This document shows positions 1-6,582 of a stretch of 64,000 nucleotides of DNA, one piece after another (within the stretch, counting starts at the first letter, position 1; each line of letters opens with the position of its first letter). The DNA comes from a virus: positions 1-64,000 of IMG/VR virus record IMGVR_UViG_3300034104_005687. One strand, 5' to 3'. The notes under the pieces were generated by a model. That model was not told the DNA's origin. It worked only from the letters and a program-made list of their open reading frames with translations, and made no database searches. Both the position numbers and the translations under genes were made by a program.

Positions 1-189
1 ACTGCTGAAGCACCTGCTGAAGCTCAGACTATCAAGTTGGCAGATTTGATCAGCAACAGCCGAAGCATCGTAGCACACGACCCTGCTTTCGCCCGGACTT
101 ACTTGGCGGAAAAGAGATTGTTGTTGGCTGTGATGACTCGGGGCGATGCAGGGTTGCATGCCGAAGCCAGTGAATATGTAGGAGAGTAA
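1..189 (+). CDS. C-terminal end of an HD-domain-like phage protein (partial)
   Basis: The window opens inside this gene; 62 codons remain before the TAA at 187-189. The visible segment contains KLADLISN followed by SIVAHD, then FARTYLAEKRLLL. That layout resembles the last conserved motif of HD-type phosphohydrolases of the SpoT/YfbR kind, where the Asp of 'KLADL..N' is a metal ligand. The assignment rests on this short stretch only; the N-terminal HD motif lies outside the window. The next gene begins one base after the stop, so they are probably co-transcribed. Confidence 0.5.
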   Translation, partial: TAEAPAEAQTIKLADLISNSRSIVAHDPAFARTYLAEKRLLLAVMTRGDAGLHAEASEYVGE

Positions 190-190
190 A

Positions 191-388
191 ATGAACACAC
201 GAATTCAAGAACTAATGAAGCGGGCTGGCACCGACACCAGCGGCAAGTGGCTGGGCACAGAACATGCAGAAAAACTAGCCGAGTTGATTGTAGAGGAATG
301 CAACCAGTATGCTCTTAGGAACTGGGAGCATGGTCATCTACTAGGACAAGACTTAAAAATATACTTTGGTTTCGGAGTCGAAGAATGA
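191..388 (+). CDS. Small conserved phage protein of unknown function (65 aa)
   Basis: A 65-residue, acidic, soluble protein with no signal peptide or membrane segment. Its central part (EHAEKLAELIVEEC) is a likely amphipathic helix, and it ends in a KIYFGFGVEE tail. Short proteins with an 'AELIV.EC' helix and an 'HFGV'-like end are common in T4-like phages of aquatic bacteria, but I know no function for them. GGAGAG at 181-186 is a suitable ribosome site. The stop overlaps the next start as ATGA. Confidence 0.75.
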   Translation: MNTRIQELMKRAGTDTSGKWLGTEHAEKLAELIVEECNQYALRNWEHGHLLGQDLKIYFGFGVEE

Positions 389-561
389 AAGACGAATCGC
401 ACTTACCGGTCTCTGAACAGAGTCTGGTATTTAGACTGCGTAAGAGGGCAGAGATCCGTAGGCAGATTCAGGATCGCAAGAGTGTACAAGAAGGTCGTCC
501 AGACCGCATTGCAGACTTGCTGGAAGAAGCTGCCAACGAGATTGAGTGTTTATCTAAGTAA
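385..561 (+). CDS. Small basic phage protein with a GRPDRIADLLEEAANEIE motif (58 aa)
   Basis: ATG at 385 lies in an ATGA overlap with the upstream stop. The product is 58 residues. The N-terminal half is basic (FRLRKRAEIRRQIQDRK), and the C-terminal half is an acidic helix (PDRIADLLEEAANEIECL). This two-part layout is familiar from a small conserved T4-like cyanophage protein of unknown function. Its 3' end overlaps by 12 bp the end of the convergent gene on the minus strand, and a strong hairpin lies just downstream. Function is unknown. Confidence 0.75.
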   Translation: MKDESHLPVSEQSLVFRLRKRAEIRRQIQDRKSVQEGRPDRIADLLEEAANEIECLSK

Positions 562-1716
562 AATCTGTTTTACCCTTGCAAGATCAATGTTTTGCAAGGG
601 TAATTCTTTTCCGTCTATTCTGCCGTTGTTCCAGAGTCGAATCGACCGTTCAAAGTTGTTGACCAATTCGTCCACAATTTGATGTTTAAACGTAGTCCAT
701 AAGTGGTCAAAGTTGTGCTCTAGTATTGGCTGCATTTCTTTGTGCATTTCTCGCAGTTCTAAGTCACTCATGGCACACAGTCGACTGGTTTGATCAACAA
801 TGGCCTGCAGTCTCTGATCTGGGTCTTTTATGTTGTCGTAGCTTTCGTCAATCCACTGATCAAAAGTTCGAAATCCATAACTTTTTAAATACGCAAGATT
901 GCCCGGAGCCGCGGCCAGCATGAACGGTCGCTGCGCCACAATGGGTTTGAATATTTTTTCTGTGAGGTGCAGTTTGTCATGATAAAACACTGTTTCGGTC
1001 ACAATGTGCCAAAGCCCCGACTTCCACAGTTCAAACTCTTGGTGCCCAAAGTTGGCACTCAAGCTACCGGTGCTGGTTTCGCAATCCAAGATCAGGGGTT
1101 GATCAAGATGCTGTGCAATCATGTTGCAGGCCTCACTGCTTAGACGAGTGTTGGGGTTGGTCAATTCTTGGCGCCAGGTACCGTATTCGGTGTGCCCGAG
1201 ATGCAGGCTCACATGTCCTTGATCCAGCAAGTTTTGTTCTGCTAGACGTGCCGCAAGGTTTAGTCTATAACTGCGATCGTTGACATGCAATCGATTCAGT
1301 GTGATGTAAGGACGAGTCCAGTCAATATGTTGGTCAAAGTATTGACCATCCTGATACCAGTCAAGGGCAGCAAAGCCGTGAAAAAAGTAATACCAATCTT
1401 GACATTGATGTTCGTGACACAAGTGTTTTTTTAATTTGCTGATTTCGCTGTTGGCCAACATCTTGAAATGTTTTGGAGTAGTCCATTCCATTAGATCAGC
1501 AATTGGCATTGATTGCACAGGCTCTTGATCAAAATAATAACAAGAGTTTACTCCCGAAAATATCTTCCCGTACATGCTTGTATTTTTAAAATACCGTCCA
1601 AGTCGTATATCAACTGGATCAGTTGATCCAAAATTTATGTGCATAGTGTCCTGTAGACCCAGCGGTTTTAACAGATGACTATGCAAAATATAGTAAAAAT
1701 TTTCGATGGAAAACAT
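550..1716 (-). CDS. GT10-like / TEK-motif glycosyltransferase-like protein, paralogue 1 (388 aa)
   Basis: The signature lies at residues 252-259 (TEKIFKPI), followed by a Gly-rich turn (APGNL), then YGFRTFDQWIDESYD to about 294 and a C-terminal IxEHN element. Four other proteins in this window share this block: 15116-16246, 16230-17420, 24463-25455 and 29239-30345. The 'TEK.F.pi..g.pf' pattern resembles the donor-sugar site of GT10 fucosyltransferases, so glycosyl transfer from a nucleotide sugar is the likely role. Residues 61-66 (YFDQEP) and 109-121 (YYFFHGFAALDWY) are nearly the same in the 15116 paralogue. The gene stands alone, reversed between plus-strand genes. No clear Shine-Dalgarno precedes ATG 1716. 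Confidence 0.7.
   Translation of the reverse strand: MFSIENFYYILHSHLLKPLGLQDTMHINFGSTDPVDIRLGRYFKNTSMYGKIFSGVNSCYYFDQEPVQSMPIADLMEWTTPKHFKMLANSEISKLKKHLCHEHQCQDWYYFFHGFAALDWYQDGQYFDQHIDWTRPYITLNRLHVNDRSYRLNLAARLAEQNLLDQGHVSLHLGHTEYGTWRQELTNPNTRLSSEACNMIAQHLDQPLILDCETSTGSLSANFGHQEFELWKSGLWHIVTETVFYHDKLHLTEKIFKPIVAQRPFMLAAAPGNLAYLKSYGFRTFDQWIDESYDNIKDPDQRLQAIVDQTSRLCAMSDLELREMHKEMQPILEHNFDHLWTTFKHQIVDELVNNFERSIRLWNNGRIDGKELPLQNIDLARVKQILLR
570..603. terminator. 12-bp stem hairpin between convergent genes
   Basis: Arms at 570-581 (TTACCCTTGCAA) and 592-603 (TTGCAAGGGTAA) pair perfectly around a 10-nt loop. On the plus strand the hairpin is followed by TTCTTTTCC, a passable U-rich tail, so it can end the short plus-strand operon. 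It sits inside the last codons of the minus-strand gene, which still encode protein. It may act in both directions. Confidence 0.65.
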
Positions 1717-1738
1717 ATGGAGACAGTATTTAACAACG

Positions 1739-1756
1739 GTAATACTGTAGTATTAC
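1739..1756. promoter_or_regulatory. 8-bp palindrome, candidate operator
   Basis: GTAATACT (1739-1746) and AGTATTAC (1749-1756) are perfect inverted repeats with a 2-bp spacer. They lie between divergent genes, about 23 bp upstream of the minus-strand start and about 33 bp upstream of the -35 box of the plus-strand promoter. A related ACAGTATT lies at 1723-1730. The symmetry suits a dimeric repressor, but no binding protein is identified. Confidence 0.45.
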
Positions 1757-1761
1757 AAATT

Positions 1762-1787
1762 AAAACCCTGCACTACGTAGGGTTTTT
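1762..1787. terminator. Intrinsic terminator (AAAACCCT / AGGGTTTT)
   Basis: Arms at 1762-1769 and 1779-1786 pair perfectly around a 9-nt loop. T-runs occur on both sides, so it could work in either direction. It lies between divergent genes, immediately upstream of the promoter at 1789. This would insulate that promoter from read-through in the plus direction, or stop antisense transcription leaving it. Confidence 0.65.
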
Positions 1788-1788
1788 A

Positions 1789-1817
1789 TTGACTGAAATT
1801 TTGTATTTTGCTATAAT
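1789..1817 (+). promoter_or_regulatory. Sigma70-type promoter
   Basis: TTGACT at 1789-1794, a 17-bp spacer, and TATAAT at 1812-1817 with an upstream TGC (extended -10). Start of transcription is expected near 1824. It serves the small gene at 1848 and probably the MoxR ATPase behind it. It belongs to a set of near-identical promoters in this region. Confidence 0.9.
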
Positions 1818-1847
1818 ACACACATGTCAACAAAACAAGGAACTGCA

Positions 1848-2000
1848 ATGAGCAAGATGAGCGAACTAGCAATGGATATTGAGTACTTGCTGAACAAGGG
1901 CATGAGCTTTGCAGAAGTTGCTCGAGAACTGGAAATTCCAGTGAGCTTTGTGATTGAAGCCAGCGAAGACTGTGATCCTTTTGCAACAATCAACAGTTGA
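1848..2000 (+). CDS. Small HTH-like protein (50 aa)
   Basis: ATG 1848 follows a good ribosome site (AAGGA at 1837-1841) and the promoter at 1789-1817. The 50-residue product contains a stretch like a helix-turn-helix: GMSFAEVARELEIPVSFV at residues 18-35, matching the 'S..EVA..L.I....V' pattern of small DNA-binding folds. It is too short for a full repressor, so it may bind DNA as a dimer or be an adaptor. Its stop codon TGA forms part of the -35 box of the next promoter. Function is inferred from pattern only. Confidence 0.7.
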   Translation: MSKMSELAMDIEYLLNKGMSFAEVARELEIPVSFVIEASEDCDPFATINS

Positions 2001-2025
2001 CCAATAAATCCCAATGCCTTATAAT
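1997..2025 (+). promoter_or_regulatory. Sigma70-type promoter for the MoxR ATPase
   Basis: TTGACC at 1997-2002, exactly 17 bp, and TATAAT at 2020-2025. The -35 box overlaps the TGA stop of the preceding small gene. Expected transcript start is near 2032, giving a leader of about 36 nt before ATG 2068. Confidence 0.9.
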
Positions 2026-2067
2026 TAAGGCTTACCAACCCAGTTTTGTGTTTTTTGAAAGGTAATT

Positions 2068-3150
2068 ATGTCCGATACCCGCACCGTCTCTTCTGTTCAA
2101 GCTCGTCGCAGCCTGTTGTCTGCATTCAAAGTCAAACGTCCTGTGTTCCTGTGGGGGCCTCCAGGCATTGGCAAAAGTGAATTGGTCGAAGGCATTACCC
2201 AAGAACTAGGAGGCCTTATGATTGACCTGCGTTTGGGTCAGATGGAGCCCACTGACATTCGCGGTATTCCATTCTACAACAAAGAAAAGAACGTGATGGA
2301 ATATGCCCCTCCTGTGGACTTGCCCGATGCGGCCACAGCGGCTCAGTACCCTATTGTGGTGTTGTTCTTGGACGAAATGAACAGTGCCCCGGCCAGTGTT
2401 CAGAGTGCGGCTTATCAGCTGATTCTGAATCGTCGAGTGGGCAAGTATGTGTTGCCGGACAATGTTGTGATGGTGGCTGCTGGTAACCGTGAAAGCGACA
2501 AAGGTGTTACTTACCGCATGCCTACTCCTCTGGCAAACCGTTTCATCCACCAAGAGATGAAGGTGGACTTTGCTTCGTGGCAAGAGTGGGCTGTCAACAA
2601 CAGCATCCACAAAGACGTTGTGGGTTACTTGAGCTTTGCCAAGCAGGACCTGTATGACTTTGATGCCAAGAGTTCAAGTCGTGCATTTGCTACCCCACGT
2701 AGCTGGAGCTTTGTGAGCCAGTTGTTGGACGACGAGATTGACGACGACACTGTGACCAACTTGATTGCAGGTACTGTGGGCGAAGGTCTTGCTGTGAAAT
2801 TTATGGCACACCGCAAGATTGCAGGTCGTATGCCCAACCCCGTGGACATCTTGAAAGGCAAAGTCAAGGACTTGAATGTCAAAGAAGTCAGTGCCATGTA
2901 CAGCTTGGTGATCTCCATGTGTTACGAGCTCAAAGCACAAGTCGAAGGCAAGACAGTAGACAAAGAGTTCCACGAAATGGCTGACAACTTCTTTGGCTAC
3001 ATGATGAAGAACTTTGAGACTGAACTGGTAGTTATGGGTGCTCGTATTGCACTGACCACATACAACTTGCCATTCCAGCCCACCAAGTTGAAAAACTTTG
3101 ACGAGTTCCATCAGCGTTTCGGCAAGTACATTTTGCAAGCTAGTGCCTAA
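2068..3150 (+). CDS. MoxR-type AAA+ ATPase
   Basis: The 360-residue product has the AAA+ core: Walker A GPPGIGKS at 30-37, Walker B VVLFLDEMN at about 97-105 with D102/E103, sensor-1 AAGN at 137-140, and an LANRF arginine-finger region near 155-159. MoxR-family ATPases act as chaperones or remodellers with VWA-domain partners, and such a partner is encoded at 4743-6023 with a closely matching promoter. GAAAGG at 2057-2062 is the ribosome site. A textbook terminator follows the stop. The substrate in infection is unknown; remodelling of a host or phage complex is an inference. Confidence 0.9.
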   Translation: MSDTRTVSSVQARRSLLSAFKVKRPVFLWGPPGIGKSELVEGITQELGGLMIDLRLGQMEPTDIRGIPFYNKEKNVMEYAPPVDLPDAATAAQYPIVVLFLDEMNSAPASVQSAAYQLILNRRVGKYVLPDNVVMVAAGNRESDKGVTYRMPTPLANRFIHQEMKVDFASWQEWAVNNSIHKDVVGYLSFAKQDLYDFDAKSSSRAFATPRSWSFVSQLLDDEIDDDTVTNLIAGTVGEGLAVKFMAHRKIAGRMPNPVDILKGKVKDLNVKEVSAMYSLVISMCYELKAQVEGKTVDKEFHEMADNFFGYMMKNFETELVVMGARIALTTYNLPFQPTKLKNFDEFHQRFGKYILQASA

Positions 3151-3154
3151 AAAG

Positions 3155-3179
3155 AAAGCGGTAGAAATACCGCTTTTTT
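3155..3179 (+). terminator. Intrinsic terminator after the MoxR gene
   Basis: AAAGCGGTA (3155-3163), a GAAA tetraloop (3164-3167) and TACCGCTTT (3168-3176) form a 9-bp stem; the T-run extends to 3179. It lies 4 bp after the MoxR stop and 3 bp before the next ATG. Confidence 0.92.
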
Positions 3180-3182
3180 ATT

Positions 3183-3521
3183 ATGAAGTACAAAGTTACC
3201 AAACTCGACAAGCGATATAGCCAGAAAGAGTATTTTCAATTCATGATTGAATTTTCAAAGTCTCATTGGAAAGGAACCGGTGTACTAGATTTTGATCATG
3301 CTCGGAAATGGTTTAATAAAACATTTGGGTGGAGCCAAGATGTCGAAACTCGTTTGGCCATGATCCGAAGTGGCAGTGCCAATCCGTTACGAGCTGAGCC
3401 CGATGATATTAACCCTTATTGGGCATACTCTGCCAAGTACAACGATTATAGAATCTATGTGGGCACAGACAAAGAACTAAACTGGTTTGTACTAAGTAAT
3501 CCCAATGAAAGTCACAATTAA
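3183..3521 (+). CDS. Hypothetical phage protein (112 aa)
   Basis: The product is a soluble 112-residue protein with several aromatic and basic stretches (KDKEL, WFNKTFGW, YWAYSAKYNDYRIYVG). No known motif is recognised. The N-terminus MKYKVTKLD followed by a WF.K.FG segment resembles small hypothetical proteins of T4-like aquatic phages. ATG 3183 abuts the T-run of the upstream terminator and has no Shine-Dalgarno, so translation initiation here is unusual. The next gene overlaps its end by 17 bp. Confidence 0.65.
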   Translation: MKYKVTKLDKRYSQKEYFQFMIEFSKSHWKGTGVLDFDHARKWFNKTFGWSQDVETRLAMIRSGSANPLRAEPDDINPYWAYSAKYNDYRIYVGTDKELNWFVLSNPNESHN

Positions 3522-3801
3522 AAACAACCTGATTGTGTTTCATCGTCCCGGTGAATGGTCTGATGTGTATGCACGGATTCTGCAGGATTATGGCATGGGC
3601 ATGGCTGTGAGACCGCGACTGCGTCGTGAACTGGGCTTTGTGTACAGATATCACCGGGGACTGGTGCCCAACGCAACCCCCCGGAAAGATGGTCCTACCA
3701 TGTACTACGAAGACCAAGTACACCTAGATTTCTACTCGGATTCTGCACAATCTTGGTTTCAGTTAAAGTATCTAAATCTTAATACTCAAGTATTACCTTG
3801 A
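3505..3801 (+). CDS. Hypothetical protein (98 aa)
   Basis: The start at 3505 lies within the end of the preceding gene (17-bp overlap). The 98-residue product is basic in its middle (RPRLRRELGFVYRYHRG) and ends in a predicted beta-rich segment (HLDFYSDSAQSWFQLKYL). I recognise no family. It is probably translated together with 3183-3521. No ribosome site is evident upstream of the ATG. Confidence 0.6.
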   Translation: MKVTIKNNLIVFHRPGEWSDVYARILQDYGMGMAVRPRLRRELGFVYRYHRGLVPNATPRKDGPTMYYEDQVHLDFYSDSAQSWFQLKYLNLNTQVLP

Positions 3802-4007
3802 TATTTGCAAGATCTTGTAGCAAACCCACAGATCACGTGGTTTTTGTCAGACACAGGCGTGCTATCATGTTGATTTATATAGGGTTTTGATATGCTAAAA
3901 TCGCTGTTTTTGCTACTGTGAGCACAATAGCAAGATCTTCGTGAAATATTGCTGTAAAACGCCCAAGATCTCAAAAATGTATACTTTTTGCTACAGATAC
4001 AAAACGG
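3802..4007. other. Gene-free interval with CAAGATCT repeats and a weak hairpin
   Basis: No convincing gene lies here. It holds CAAGATCTTG at 3808-3817 (a perfect palindrome), CAAGATCTT at 3931-3939 and CAAGATCT at 3964-3971. A weak CCAC/GTGG hairpin followed by TTTTT near 3824-3845 could terminate the 3183-3801 operon. TTTTTGCTAC occurs twice (near 3907 and 3984) and resembles the TTTTGCTATAAT context of the real promoters. A regulatory leader or small RNA is possible but not shown. Confidence 0.4.
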
Positions 4008-4036
4008 TTGACCAAAAATCCCCATTTTGCTATAAT
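4008..4036 (+). promoter_or_regulatory. Sigma70-type promoter
   Basis: TTGACC at 4008-4013, 17 bp, TATAAT at 4031-4036 with TGC just upstream (extended -10). The leader carries AAGGAG at 4055-4060 before ATG 4067. Confidence 0.92.
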
Positions 4037-4066
4037 ATGAACATAGTAAGAAATAAGGAGCCACAA

Positions 4067-4441
4067 ATGACAGCATTTACATCTTGGGAAGACATGACAG
4101 AATTGGAACAGGCCCAGGCTACTTTTTGGGACATCTACAAAGACGCTTATGGCGTTCGTCCCCGTGGTATTGACACCAGTGGCTGGACCCTGGAGACCTT
4201 CCGTAAGGAATTTGACTATCTGGGTCAGCTCATTGAGCGTGAGGACATTGCTCGCAAGGCCGCCGAAGGCAAGGCTGTAGAAGCATTTGATCGCCGTGTT
4301 GCTGAATTGATCAGCATGGGCGCCAAGGACTCGGAAATGGCCATGCGTTGGATCCACGAAGCAGAAGGCACCCAAGGTGACAATGATTACCTTGCTTGGA
4401 CTTTGGGCTTGCCCTATCGATATTTTCGCAAAGCGGCTTAA
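4067..4441 (+). CDS. Conserved hypothetical phage protein (124 aa)
   Basis: The frame is open from 3941, but that would place the promoter inside the gene. ATG 4067, after AAGGAG at 4055-4060 and downstream of the -10 box, is the real start. The 124-residue acidic protein is helical, with SWEDMTELEQAQATFWDIYKDAYGVRPRG near the N-terminus and a helical middle rich in E, A and R. Small proteins with 'D.YK..YG.RPRG' are frequent in bacteriophages and of unknown function. It is strongly expressed, judging by the promoter and ribosome site. The 77-residue gene behind it is in the same transcript. Confidence 0.85.
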   Translation: MTAFTSWEDMTELEQAQATFWDIYKDAYGVRPRGIDTSGWTLETFRKEFDYLGQLIEREDIARKAAEGKAVEAFDRRVAELISMGAKDSEMAMRWIHEAEGTQGDNDYLAWTLGLPYRYFRKAA

Positions 4442-4451
4442 GGAGTCAAAT

Positions 4452-4685
4452 ATGTTGGTAGAACACACAAGATCTGGTTACTACAACGAACGCCATGGCG
4501 GTCCTTATGATCGTGGCCAGGCTGACAGCTACTACGGTCGCGAGTACAATCCTCACTACTTTGTGGGAGACTCTTACAACTCGCCCAAGATTGAGTTGGG
4601 TCAGATGACCCCAGCAGAGATCGTGGCCTACACCGCGGGGTATCGCGACAACGAAGCCAACGGCGACAAAAAATCCTGGGATTAA
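4452..4685 (+). CDS. Small Tyr/Gly-rich hypothetical protein (77 aa)
   Basis: ATG 4452 follows AAGGAG at 4440-4445, which overlaps the stop of the preceding gene; the open frame from 4377 would overlap that gene heavily and is not used. The first half is rich in Gly, Tyr, Asn and Arg (RSGYYNERHGGPYDRGQADSYYG) and may be disordered. The second half holds LGQMTPAEIVAYTAGYRDNE, a likely helix. No family recognised. Confidence 0.75.
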   Translation: MLVEHTRSGYYNERHGGPYDRGQADSYYGREYNPHYFVGDSYNSPKIELGQMTPAEIVAYTAGYRDNEANGDKKSWD

Positions 4686-4689
4686 CAGT

Positions 4690-4718
4690 TTGACCAATAA
4701 ATTGTCTTCAGCTATAAT
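4690..4718 (+). promoter_or_regulatory. Sigma70-type promoter for the VWA protein
   Basis: TTGACC at 4690-4695, a 17-bp spacer and TATAAT at 4713-4718. The first 10 bases (TTGACCAATA) match those of the MoxR promoter at 1997. AAGGAC at 4733-4738 is the ribosome site for ATG 4743. Confidence 0.92.
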
Positions 4719-4742
4719 ATACATATTGCAACAAGGACATCT

Positions 4743-6023
4743 ATGACTTCCACTACACAGACCAAAGACGACAAGAAAAAGTTTGCCAATCTACTGGGTC
4801 CAACTGACGCCAAAGTTGATCGAGAGGTTCGCGAAAAACTGATTACTGCTCGAGTGGGTTTACTGCTTCGTGCCAGCTTTTTTGGCAATTTGGCCACCCG
4901 TCTCAAACTGGTCAACGCCGATGAGTGGTGCTCAACAGCGGCCACAGATGGTCGCCACTTCTACTACAACAGCCGTTTCATTCAGATGTTGCGTCCCAGA
5001 GAGATCGAATTTTTGTTTGGACACGAGGTCTTGCATTGCGTTTATGACCACTTTGGACGCCGCGGAGATCGAGACCCGCAGTTGTTCAACATTGCCAATG
5101 ACTTTGCTGTCAACGCAGACTTGATCAAGCACCGTGTGGGAGAAAAGATTACCACAGTGCCTTGCCTGCACGATCCCAAGTATGATGGCATGAGCTCAGA
5201 AGAGATCTATGACATTTTGTACGAAAAAGCAGACAAAATTGACATCGGCGATTTACTGGATAAACTGATCGACGAGCACTTGGACGGTGATGGTGATGCC
5301 GACGGTGATGGTGATGGTGATCAAGAAGGCAAAGGCAAAGGTCGTCCCCAACTCAGTGCCGCAGATCGTCAGGCCATCAAGGACGAGATCAAAGAAGCCA
5401 TGTTGGCTGCCGCTCAGACCACAGACGGTGCAGGTAACATTCCTGCAGGCGTAATGCGCATGATCAAAGAGCTTACAGAACCACAGATGAACTGGCGTGA
5501 ACTGTTGCGTATGAACTTGGAGAGCACTATCAAGAGTGACTACACCTGGATGCGTCCTAGCCGTCGTGGATGGCACATGGATGCAGTGATGCCAGGTCGC
5601 AAAAACGACGAAATGATTGACATTGCTATTGCAATCGACACTTCAGGTTCGATTGGCGAGAAAATGCTCAAAGACTTCTTGGGCGAGATCCAAGGTATCA
5701 TGGACTCGTTCCCAGCATACAAGATTCACATTGTGAGTTTTGACACCGACACTTACAATCCTGTTCAGTACGATAGTGACAACTTGGATTCAATTGTGGA
5801 CTACGAGCCAGCAGGCGGTGGCGGCACAGACTTTGATGCTATCTATCGCTACTTGAAAAATGAGGACATCCAACCACGTCGATTAGTAGTGTTTACAGAC
5901 GGCTATCCGTTTGGCAGCTGGGGCGACGAAAACTACTGTGATGCTACCTGGATCTTGCATGGTACCACCAGCATTGTTCCACCCTGGGGCACTTACGCCT
6001 ACTACGAAGATGCAAAAGACTAA
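4743..6023 (+). CDS. DUF2201-type metallopeptidase-like and VWA-domain protein (MoxR partner)
   Basis: The 426-residue protein has two parts. Residues about 30-130 carry a zinc-peptidase-like signature, HEVLH at 94-98, followed by NIANDFAVN near 116-124, as in the DUF2201 N-terminal domain. A low-complexity acidic Gly-Asp linker spans about 180-200. Residues about 290-426 form a VWA domain with a complete metal-ion site: DTSGS at 299-303, Thr in GGGGTDF at 362, and FTDG with D386. Such proteins work with MoxR ATPases like the one at 2068-3150. Whether the HExxH site is catalytic is unknown. Its job may be to dismantle or mature a metal-bound complex. Confidence 0.88.
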   Translation: MTSTTQTKDDKKKFANLLGPTDAKVDREVREKLITARVGLLLRASFFGNLATRLKLVNADEWCSTAATDGRHFYYNSRFIQMLRPREIEFLFGHEVLHCVYDHFGRRGDRDPQLFNIANDFAVNADLIKHRVGEKITTVPCLHDPKYDGMSSEEIYDILYEKADKIDIGDLLDKLIDEHLDGDGDADGDGDGDQEGKGKGRPQLSAADRQAIKDEIKEAMLAAAQTTDGAGNIPAGVMRMIKELTEPQMNWRELLRMNLESTIKSDYTWMRPSRRGWHMDAVMPGRKNDEMIDIAIAIDTSGSIGEKMLKDFLGEIQGIMDSFPAYKIHIVSFDTDTYNPVQYDSDNLDSIVDYEPAGGGGTDFDAIYRYLKNEDIQPRRLVVFTDGYPFGSWGDENYCDATWILHGTTSIVPPWGTYAYYEDAKD

Positions 6024-6032
6024 GGACAGACC

Positions 6033-6254
6033 ATGCCCACAATATATACTGAAGTTGAAGTTGACGTAGAGTTGCATGAGTTTGACACAGATGATCTAAT
6101 TGAAGAGTTAGAAAAACGTGGCAAGGGATTTGAAGTTGCGAGTCGTTCGGGCACTGAATTACTTGATGCTATCTACGAAAAACGTCGATTAGGCAAAGAC
6201 TACCAACGTGAACTAGATGAACTGATCTACGTCGGAATAGGACGGATTGTATGA
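6033..6254 (+). CDS. Small acidic hypothetical protein (73 aa)
   Basis: ATG 6033 follows AAGGAC, which overlaps the stop of the VWA gene. The 73-residue product is acidic in its first half (EVEVDVELHEFDTDDLIEELEKRG) and helical afterwards. The 'FDTDDLIEELEKRG' stretch is seen in short phage proteins of unknown role. Its end overlaps the next start as ATGA, and it is the first of a chain of four very small, overlapping genes. Confidence 0.75.
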   Translation: MPTIYTEVEVDVELHEFDTDDLIEELEKRGKGFEVASRSGTELLDAIYEKRRLGKDYQRELDELIYVGIGRIV

Positions 6255-6379
6255 ATGACTTCTTTGCAGCCTTGGGCCCGTTTGTGTATGGTTTTGTGCT
6301 AGGATATTTTTGGCATCCTGTATGGACGATTGCAAAGAAGATTTGGGTTGAAGTTAAACAAGCCCGAAAGGAATGGTAA
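6251..6379 (+). CDS. Small membrane protein (42 aa)
   Basis: A gene too short for normal calling. ATG 6251 overlaps the preceding TGA, and the TAA at 6377-6379 overlaps the next start as TAATG. The product begins MNDFFAALGPFVYGFVLGYF, which is one hydrophobic segment at about residues 4-28, followed by a basic tail (KKIWVEVKQARKEW). This fits a single-pass inner membrane protein. Function unknown; the tight translational coupling on both sides supports it as a real gene. Confidence 0.72.
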   Translation: MNDFFAALGPFVYGFVLGYFWHPVWTIAKKIWVEVKQARKEW

Positions 6380-6582
6380 TGAGCGAAGATAAAAAGTTTG
6401 ATCGATTTGATCTCGAACAAGGTATCATGCAGTGCTGGAACGTGGTAGACGATGTTCGTCTGCTGGTCAAGCGTGGCGCATCTCTAGAGGACTTCGACGG
6501 TGTGGCCAGACTGTATCAACACAAATTTGAAGAACTGTTTGCTCAGTTTGAAAACGGGGTACATGAAAGGAAAATTGTATGA
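6379..6582 (+). CDS. Conserved small phage protein (67 aa)
   Basis: ATG 6379 is preferred over the in-frame ATG at 6373 because it forms a TAATG junction with the upstream gene. The 67-residue product is helical (FDLEQGIMQCWNVVDDVRLLVKRG, then FDGVARLYQHKFEELFAQFE). The LEQ.IM.CWNVVDD.. pattern is widespread among T4-like aquatic phages, without known function. Its stop overlaps the next start as ATGA. Confidence 0.8.
   Translation: MSEDKKFDRFDLEQGIMQCWNVVDDVRLLVKRGASLEDFDGVARLYQHKFEELFAQFENGVHERKIV

Noticed and set aside
3844-3901. A promoter (TTGATT / TAAAAT) in the gene-free interval
   Set aside because: The spacing is 20 bp or 15 bp, outside the normal 16-18, and the boxes are poor compared with the perfect promoter at 4008.
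3941-4066. Upstream start for the gene at 4067
   Set aside because: The extra codons contain the promoter and the ribosome site, so they lie before the transcript begins.
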